In this document: positions 7,758 to 11,525 of the stretch, in pieces
Numbering within the stretch: the stretch's first letter is position 1
Layout of the letters: each line of letters starts with the position of its first letter
Assembly: GCA_030054245.1 (NCBI GenBank)
Contig: JASGCH010000027.1
Coordinates: 1 to 11,525 of the forward strand
Direction: 5' to 3'
DNA from: Gammaproteobacteria bacterium
GTDB taxonomy: Bacteria; Pseudomonadota; Gammaproteobacteria; Burkholderiales; Burkholderiaceae_C
DNA length: 11,525 nt
Notes under the pieces: generated by a model
Database searches by the model: none
The model's input: the letters and a program-made list of their open reading frames with translations, nothing else
Told to the model about the DNA's origin: nothing
Translations under genes and position numbers: made by a program

Positions 7758-7825
7758 AAGGAGCCCCAAATGCTCGATCACAGGAAAACCACAAACTTTT
7801 AAGGAACCCCAAATGCTCGATCACA
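7745..7825 (+). repeat. Tandem duplication of the VOC gene leader and start codon
   Basis: A 38-base unit (7745-7782) recurs at 7788-7825 with one mismatch, a 43-base period. Each unit contains a Shine-Dalgarno sequence, six bases, and ATG CTC GAT CAC. The first has the better site (AAGGAG, 7758-7763), the second AAGGAA (7801-7806). The first ATG (7770) opens a 10-codon frame, MLDHRKTTNF, ending in TAA at 7800-7802; its last two bases belong to the Shine-Dalgarno of the true start at 7813. Confidence 0.95.
7770..7802 (+). CDS. Ten-codon upstream mini-ORF created by the leader duplication
   Basis: MLDHRKTTNF copies the first four codons of the VOC gene and then runs out of frame into the second leader copy. 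It has a strong Shine-Dalgarno (AAGGAG) at ideal spacing, so initiation is likely. The stop overlaps the next ribosome-binding site, which suggests coupled re-initiation at 7813. It probably acts, if at all, through translation and not through the peptide. Confidence 0.45.
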   Translation: MLDHRKTTNF

Positions 7826-8229
7826 TGACATTCAGAGTGAGCGATATCGCTCGTACCAAAGCGTTTTACCACGCAGTGTTAGCCACTATCGGTTACAGCC
7901 TAGGTTTAGAAAGCAGTTATGAAGGTATGAATATACTGGGATTTTCTCACCCAGACGCAAACGAACCAGACGGAAAAAAATTCGATGTTTGGTTCGTAGA
8001 CGGCACATCACCTTACGGTAATGCTTCTGCCACCACCAGTTGTCATCTATGCTGGCGTGCCAAGAGTCGTGCAGAAGTTGACGCGTTTTATAAGGCCGCC
8101 ATGGCCCATGGAGGCAAAGACTACGGTGCACCAGGACTACGCCCGCACTATCACGCCAACTATTACGGAGCGTTTGTGATTGACCCAGAAGGCAACAACA
8201 TTGAGGCCGTGTGCCACCTACCCGAATAA
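7813..8229 (+). CDS. VOC-superfamily (glyoxalase/bleomycin-resistance fold) protein
   Basis: This 138-residue cytoplasmic protein shows the two beta-alpha-beta-beta-beta units of the vicinal oxygen chelate fold. Likely metal ligands are His4 (MLDHMTF), His78 (SCHLCW) and Glu131 (NNIEAVCH), in the usual positions. The second half, AEVDAFYKAAMAHGG (87-101) then GAPGLRPHYH (105-114), YYGAFVIDPEGNN (117-129), is typical of the small lactoylglutathione-lyase-like proteins common in proteobacteria. The family includes glyoxalases, dioxygenases and resistance proteins, and the substrate cannot be told. The start at 7813 has AAGGAA six bases upstream; the identical start at 7770 leads only to a 10-codon frame. 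The gene follows the acylase by 108 bases with a terminator-like hairpin between. Confidence 0.9.
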   Translation: MLDHMTFRVSDIARTKAFYHAVLATIGYSLGLESSYEGMNILGFSHPDANEPDGKKFDVWFVDGTSPYGNASATTSCHLCWRAKSRAEVDAFYKAAMAHGGKDYGAPGLRPHYHANYYGAFVIDPEGNNIEAVCHLPE

Positions 8230-8340
8230 ATTCAAACTGTCTAACTATGATCTAAGTCATTGATGCCAATTGGAATAGGATCAACATGGAATTTTTCACA
8301 CAGCTTCAGGAAAATGAGTATATCCAAACCTCTCATTTTA

Positions 8341-8349
8341 TGCTATACT
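8341..8349 (+). promoter_or_regulatory. Extended -10 promoter of the small-protein/membrane-protein/argC cluster
   Basis: TG-C-TATACT is an extended -10 element about 60 bases before the first 81-residue gene (ATG 8411). No consensus -35 is seen. It lies outside the duplicated segment, so only the first copy has it directly upstream, and no comparable promoter is visible before argC. Confidence 0.4.
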
Positions 8350-8410
8350 CGTTTGAGTCATCAAAAATATTATTTATTCGTTTTTTGGCATCTTTTAGGA
8401 TGGAGGGAGT

Positions 8411-8656
8411 ATGTGGTCAAAATTCAGCAAATTTATCAAAGGGATATTGGCATTGTCTGAACAGGAAATGAACGACATCTCGGAAATGGGAGAAATGTAC
8501 CGAAAGTACCCCTCCATGAGAGTGACTGAACGAGGAAGGATATCCATAGACCCTAAAGATATATTTGCAGATATAGATAGAAATGAGAAGAGGAAGCTGG
8601 AGGAGAAGCTTCAGAAGCAAAATTTGGATCCTACTAAGAAGCTGATGGACAGCTAA
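8411..8656 (+). CDS. Uncharacterised 81-residue charged protein, copy 1
   Basis: I do not recognise this protein. It starts with an amphipathic, basic-aromatic segment (MWSKFSKFIKGILAL), which could lie on a membrane surface. An acidic stretch (17-29) follows, and a strongly charged helix-prone segment (about 55-70) ends the protein. There is no signal peptide, cysteine or known motif. Expression is likely: GGAGGG ends 3 bases before the ATG. The same protein is encoded at 8828-9073 with identical DNA. The stop is 6 bases before a truncated copy of the membrane protein gene. Pairing with a membrane protein in both copies suggests a functional partner, an inference only. Confidence 0.8.
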   Translation: MWSKFSKFIKGILALSEQEMNDISEMGEMYRKYPSMRVTERGRISIDPKDIFADIDRNEKRKLEEKLQKQNLDPTKKLMDS

Positions 8657-8662
8657 TTTTCT

Positions 8663-8815
8663 ATGGGTGTCCTCTTCATTTTGCCCGTTCTGGTTAGTGG
8701 CTTTTTGTATTGCACCCACCACCCAGAACAAAAACTCAGGATACACCGATACGGTGGACCATTTTTATATATCACAAGTGCCTATTTTTACTGTGTGGGT
8801 GTTTGCATCTTTTAG
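8663..8815 (+). pseudogene. Truncated 50-codon copy of the membrane protein gene
   Basis: This frame matches the first 42 codons of the 285-residue gene at 9080 except for three substitutions (Ile27, Pro33 and Thr38 for Met, Gln and Gln). It then leaves homology at the duplication boundary and runs eight codons (YCVGVCIF) to a TAG at 8813-8815. It keeps the first hydrophobic segment (1-17) but lacks the other two and the soluble domain. The stop falls 12 bases before the next ATG (8828), in the leader of that gene, so translation could still couple the two. A working 50-residue peptide is possible, but remnant is the simpler reading. Confidence 0.8.
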
Positions 8816-8827
8816 GATGGAGGGATT

Positions 8828-9073
8828 ATGTGGTCAAAATTCAGCAAATTTATCAAAGGGATATTGGCATTGTCTGAACAGGAAATGAACGACATCTCGG
8901 AAATGGGAGAAATGTACCGAAAGTACCCCTCCATGAGAGTGACTGAACGAGGAAGGATATCCATAGACCCTAAAGATATATTTGCAGATATAGATAGAAA
9001 TGAGAAGAGGAAGCTGGAGGAGAAGCTTCAGAAGCAAAATTTGGATCCTACTAAGAAGCTGATGGACAGCTAA
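8828..9073 (+). CDS. Uncharacterised 81-residue charged protein, copy 2
   Basis: The protein is the same as that at 8411-8656, and the 246 bases are also identical. The leader differs by one base (GGAGGGATT against GGAGGGAGT), leaving the Shine-Dalgarno intact. This copy has the intact partner: its stop is 6 bases before the 285-residue membrane protein gene, which has no clear ribosome-binding site and is probably translated by coupling. It is therefore likely to represent the ancestral gene order. Function unknown. Confidence 0.82.
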   Translation: MWSKFSKFIKGILALSEQEMNDISEMGEMYRKYPSMRVTERGRISIDPKDIFADIDRNEKRKLEEKLQKQNLDPTKKLMDS

Positions 9074-9079
9074 TTTTCT

Positions 9080-9937
9080 ATGGGTGTCCTCTTCATTTTG
9101 CCCGTTCTGGTTAGTGGCTTTTTGTATTGCACCCACCACCCAGAACAAAAACTCAGGATGCACCGATACGGTGGACAATTTTTATATATCCAAAGTGCCT
9201 ATTTTGGATTGGTCTTACTTTTTTGGTCGATCCTAATCCATCTGGCTCTATTTTGGCTATTCACTTTACCCTCTGACTTATTCCATTTTTCATTGGGAAA
9301 AATTTATCCTCTGATAATCAAGAATTGCTTGGGTTACCTAGTTTCGATCGATAGTTTGGATAATACAACGGCTCATCAAGTGTCGTGGTTATTCATCCTC
9401 AGTGTTACCATGATTCTCCTAGGTCAGTTTATCGAACCTATTTTCTTTAAGTCTAAATACCTAAAAAGTCAAATCTATCAAAACATCTATCCCGATAAAA
9501 AATACCCCCATGGTAGCTTCAGGGCTAATATAGAAATGTTAATGCGCAAAAAATTTTTTTCAGACAGCCCATTAGCTACCATTTTATTTGAGTCTATGAG
9601 GAAAGGCGATGAGCTCATGCTGTCTATGAATGATAGGAAAGTGTATGTGGGCAGAGTCTGTGGTATGGGGCATCCCAACAAAAACACTGGGGCAGACCAA
9701 GAAATTGGGTTTATCCGGACTAAGAGTGGCTACAGAGACAAAGATCATTTAAATATTGAGTTTACCACTAACTACAGAGACAAGGCGCATTTAAAAAATC
9801 TCGATAAGCGCGAAAATTTTATCATCGTGTTAAAGCAAGAAAATATAGTTTCCGCTACCTACTTTGAAGAAAATATTTCTCAAGTATTTCAAGAACCCAA
9901 AGACAGCCCGCCAAATGAATCCACACTGATCGTATGA
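9080..9937 (+). CDS. Uncharacterised membrane protein with C-terminal soluble domain
   Basis: This 285-residue protein has three hydrophobic segments, at about 1-17, 41-62 (rich in Trp, Leu and Phe) and 102-123, and then a soluble region to the end. The second half has a beta-rich look: GDELMLSMNDRKVYVGRV (176-193), then EIGFIRTKSGYR (208-219), FTTNY (228-232) and ENFIIVLKQENIVSATYF (245-262). The ...KVYVGRV... pattern recalls small beta-barrel domains following membrane anchors in several families of unknown function, but I cannot name a family. YRDKDHLN (218-225) and YRDKAHLK (232-239) form an internal repeat. The positive-inside rule favours a cytoplasmic C-terminus. It lies 6 bases after the 81-residue gene and 3 bases before argC. 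No known defence, toxin or transport motif is visible. Confidence 0.85.
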   Translation: MGVLFILPVLVSGFLYCTHHPEQKLRMHRYGGQFLYIQSAYFGLVLLFWSILIHLALFWLFTLPSDLFHFSLGKIYPLIIKNCLGYLVSIDSLDNTTAHQVSWLFILSVTMILLGQFIEPIFFKSKYLKSQIYQNIYPDKKYPHGSFRANIEMLMRKKFFSDSPLATILFESMRKGDELMLSMNDRKVYVGRVCGMGHPNKNTGADQEIGFIRTKSGYRDKDHLNIEFTTNYRDKAHLKNLDKRENFIIVLKQENIVSATYFEENISQVFQEPKDSPPNESTLIV

Positions 9938-9940
9938 ACC

Positions 9941-10861
9941 ATGCCCAAAATATTTATTGATGGTGAATCGGGTACCACAGGTCTCCAAATTGCTCAACAA
10001 CTTGCTCAATCGGCAGATTTTCAAGTACTCAGTTTACCAGCCACAGACCGAAAAGATGTCGCTCATAAATTGCGTATTTTTGAGCAAGTTGATGCGGTTC
10101 TGTTGTGTTTACCTGACGCCGCGGCCAAAGAAACCGTGGCGTTGATAGACAGTATGGTGGGGAAAAAACCGCGCATTTTGGACGCGTCTACCGCTCACCG
10201 AACGGCAGAATCTTGGGTCTATGGATACCCTGAGTTGAATGCCACCCAAGTTCAAAAAATTGCTCAAGCCGAGCGCGTCAGTAATCCAGGTTGTTATGCC
10301 ACAGGTGCCATCGCTTTATTGTATCCTTTGCTCAGTCAAGGACTGTTATCGCCCACGACTCCATTGGTCATTTCTGCGGTCAGCGGGTATTCTGGAGGAG
10401 GCAAAAGCATGATTGCCGATTTTGAGTCTGGGCAGACGGCTGGTTTTGAAATTTACTCACTAGGCAAAACCCACAAACACATCAAAGAAATTATGTATAT
10501 CAGTGGCTTAAGCGTACAGCCGCATTTTTTACCTTCGGTTGGCAATTTTCTTCAGGGTATGTTGGTACAAATTCCTTTAAATGTAGCTGAGTTACCTCAT
10601 CGCATCATGAAAGATCAGATAGAAACCGCGCTTAGACACCATTATGCTCAATCCAAATTTGTCAAGGTCTGCTCAGCACCCGTAGATGGGCGACTTAACG
10701 CCACAGAGGTGGTAAACACCAATAGTATGCACCTATATGTGTGCCACATTGAAGGCACCCATTTACTAAACTTGGTGGCTTGTTTGGACAATTTGGGCAA
10801 AGGGGCCAGTCGCGCGGCTATGCAGAACTTGCATCTGATGTTTGAGTTAGACTATGCCTAA
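9941..10861 (+). CDS. argC: N-acetyl-gamma-glutamyl-phosphate reductase (type 2)
   Basis: ArgC reduces N-acetylglutamyl-5-phosphate to the semialdehyde with NADPH, the third step of arginine biosynthesis, in the cytoplasm. At 306 residues it is the shorter type-2 form. Seen here are the Rossmann start IFIDGESGTTGLQI (4-17), LLCLPDAAAKE (54-64), DASTAHR (81-87), GYPEL (95-99), and catalytic Cys118 in SNPGCYATG (114-122). GYSGGGKSM (149-157) follows, and His178 in THKHIKE is the probable catalytic base. The start is chosen because MPKIFIDGESGTTG fits the family; no Shine-Dalgarno is visible. The ATG is 3 bases after the stop of the membrane protein gene, so co-transcription and coupling are expected, an unusual partner for argC. 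No other arginine genes are in view. Confidence 0.96.
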   Translation: MPKIFIDGESGTTGLQIAQQLAQSADFQVLSLPATDRKDVAHKLRIFEQVDAVLLCLPDAAAKETVALIDSMVGKKPRILDASTAHRTAESWVYGYPELNATQVQKIAQAERVSNPGCYATGAIALLYPLLSQGLLSPTTPLVISAVSGYSGGGKSMIADFESGQTAGFEIYSLGKTHKHIKEIMYISGLSVQPHFLPSVGNFLQGMLVQIPLNVAELPHRIMKDQIETALRHHYAQSKFVKVCSAPVDGRLNATEVVNTNSMHLYVCHIEGTHLLNLVACLDNLGKGASRAAMQNLHLMFELDYA

Positions 10862-10863
10862 AA

Positions 10864-10876
10864 AAGACTGTTGCAC
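10864..10876 (+). repeat. Dispersed 13-base motif, exact copy
   Basis: AAGACTGTTGCAC, identical to 4602-4614, begins 2 bases after the argC stop codon. Other copies with one mismatch are at 118-130, 2962-2974 (minus) and 4644-4656. Confidence 0.65.
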
Positions 10877-10961
10877 CCGCGATGACACCGAGGATACTAG
10901 GGTGGTTAGCTTGCCCGATCTCCACAAGCCTTATAATAACAAGATTGCGACCCTCCGACTC

Positions 10962-10977
10962 ACCGTGGCGCCACGGT
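10962..10977. repeat. Perfect 16-base palindrome between argC and the ETF-QO gene
   Basis: ACCGTGGCGCCACGGT is its own reverse complement. It could be a dimeric regulator site. No T-tract follows, so it is not a standard terminator. It lies 51 bases before the next ATG. Confidence 0.6.
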
Positions 10978-11028
10978 CTGATCAATGGTCAAGGCTAGTC
11001 ACTTGTTTTTATCTTAACTTGTTCTATT

Positions 11029-11525
11029 ATGCAACCTTCTGAACCTTCTCATGAAGACCACGACCTATATGCTGGGCAATATGAATTTGCTGAATACGAT
11101 GTCGTGATTGTCGGGGCTGGTCCTGCCGGCTTGGCCACGGCGATTCACCTCAAACAATTGGCAAAACTACAAAATATTGAAATTTCAGTGGTGGTGTTGG
11201 AAAAAGCCAGCGAAGTAGGGGCGCACATATTGTCTGGTGCCATCATGGATATGCGCGCTATGAACGAATTGTTGCCCAATTGGCAACAGCTCAAAGCCCC
11301 TATTCAGCAGACCGTTACCAGCGATATTTTTGTGTTTCTACACGAAACCGGCGCTACCAAAGTACCAAATTTTCTTTTGCCCCCGAATTTTCACAATGAG
11401 GGCAATTACATCATTAGCCTCAGTCAAGTTACCCGTTGGTTGGCCGACCAAGCCACGGCTTTAGGGGTGGATATTTTCCCGGGCTTTGCCGCTAGCCAGA
11501 TTTTGTACCAAAATGGTGCGGTTGT
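11029..11525 (+). CDS. Electron transfer flavoprotein-ubiquinone oxidoreductase, partial (N-terminal part)
   Basis: The frame is open from the ATG at 11029 to the window end (165 codons), so the 3' part is missing. ETF-QO is an inner-membrane FAD/4Fe-4S protein that passes electrons from acyl-CoA dehydrogenases, via ETF, to ubiquinone. The FAD-binding turn GAGPAG is at 29-34 after EYDVVIV, and the second strand VVVLEKASEVGAHILSGAIM (about 53-72) is characteristic of the family. The conserved NYIISLSQVTRWLADQA follows near 126-142. The short polar extension before EYDVVIV is common in proteobacterial members. No Shine-Dalgarno is visible; ATCTTAAC lies 10 bases before the ATG, recalling the leaders at 3804 and 3028. 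Often called etfD; full length cannot be checked here. Confidence 0.93.
   Translation, partial: MQPSEPSHEDHDLYAGQYEFAEYDVVIVGAGPAGLATAIHLKQLAKLQNIEISVVVLEKASEVGAHILSGAIMDMRAMNELLPNWQQLKAPIQQTVTSDIFVFLHETGATKVPNFLLPPNFHNEGNYIISLSQVTRWLADQATALGVDIFPGFAASQILYQNGAV

Larger units (their letters stand above)
8388..9205 (+). repeat. 401-base direct tandem duplication
   Basis: Bases 8388-8788 and 8805-9205 match at 396 of 401 positions by direct comparison, with a constant offset of 417 and no gaps. Sixteen unrelated bases (8789-8804) separate them. The differences are at 8409, 8743, 8760, 8774 and 8775 (first-copy numbering). Each unit carries a Shine-Dalgarno, the whole 81-codon gene and the first 42 codons of the membrane protein gene. 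Confidence 0.97.

Noticed and set aside
8286..8471. 61-codon frame starting with ATG after AGGA, running into the first 81-residue gene in another frame
   Set aside because: It would overlap a well-supported gene out of frame and cross its promoter and ribosome-binding site; the AGGA match is weak.
8667..8888. 73-codon frame across the duplication junction
   Set aside because: A different frame of the duplicated DNA with no ribosome-binding site; the frame at 8663 matches the real membrane protein instead.
8411..9937. Toxin-antitoxin or phage-defence system
   Set aside because: Gene order (small plus larger protein, high identity duplicate) is suggestive, but no nuclease, HEPN, TIR, NTPase or DNA-binding motif is visible, so I report it only as an unknown module.
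10854..11042. 62-codon frame overlapping the end of argC and the ETF-QO start
   Set aside because: It overlaps two certain genes, has no ribosome-binding site, and crosses the intergenic palindrome.

Overview
The window reads as chromosomal DNA of a proteobacterium, most likely a betaproteobacterium of moderate GC. This is inference from protein character: a ClpB of proteobacterial type, a short type-2 ArgC, an ETF-ubiquinone oxidoreductase and a GSH-dependent (kappa-class) isomerase. No rRNA, tRNA, CRISPR array or transposase gene was found.

Layout. Positions 1-74 hold the 5' end of an unidentified minus-strand gene, divergent from clpB (257-2884). The gap between them has an extended -10 promoter for the minus gene and a sigma-32-like heat-shock promoter for clpB. 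Next come two plus-strand genes, an atypical SDR oxidoreductase (3028-3756) and a 2-hydroxychromene-2-carboxylate isomerase-like protein (3804-4424), probably co-transcribed. An 835-base gap (4425-5259) has no convincing gene but holds a MITE-like palindromic element (about 4644-4881) and an AT-rich dyad overlapping a possible promoter. It is followed by a lipoprotein-type penicillin/aculeacin/AHL acylase (5260-7704), a terminator-like hairpin, and a small VOC protein (7813-8229) whose ribosome-binding site and start codon are tandemly duplicated.

The most unusual region is 8388-9205. A 401-base segment is present twice in direct orientation, 16 bases apart. Each copy encodes the same uncharacterised 81-residue charged protein. 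The first copy is followed by a 50-codon stump of a membrane protein gene and the second by the full 285-residue gene. argC begins 3 bases after that gene, so the unknown module and arginine biosynthesis are probably co-transcribed. A partial ETF-ubiquinone oxidoreductase gene (11029 to the window end) closes the window.

Scattered through the gaps is a 13-base motif, AAGACTGTTGCAC. It occurs five times with no more than one mismatch, always outside the major genes, and once more in weaker form as the inverted end of the MITE-like element. This points to a family of small dispersed repeats.

The genes do not form one pathway. They cover proteostasis (ClpB), redox and aromatic or xenobiotic-type chemistry (SDR, isomerase, VOC), amide hydrolysis at the envelope (acylase), arginine synthesis (ArgC) and beta-oxidation electron transfer (ETF-QO), plus the unknown small-protein/membrane-protein module.
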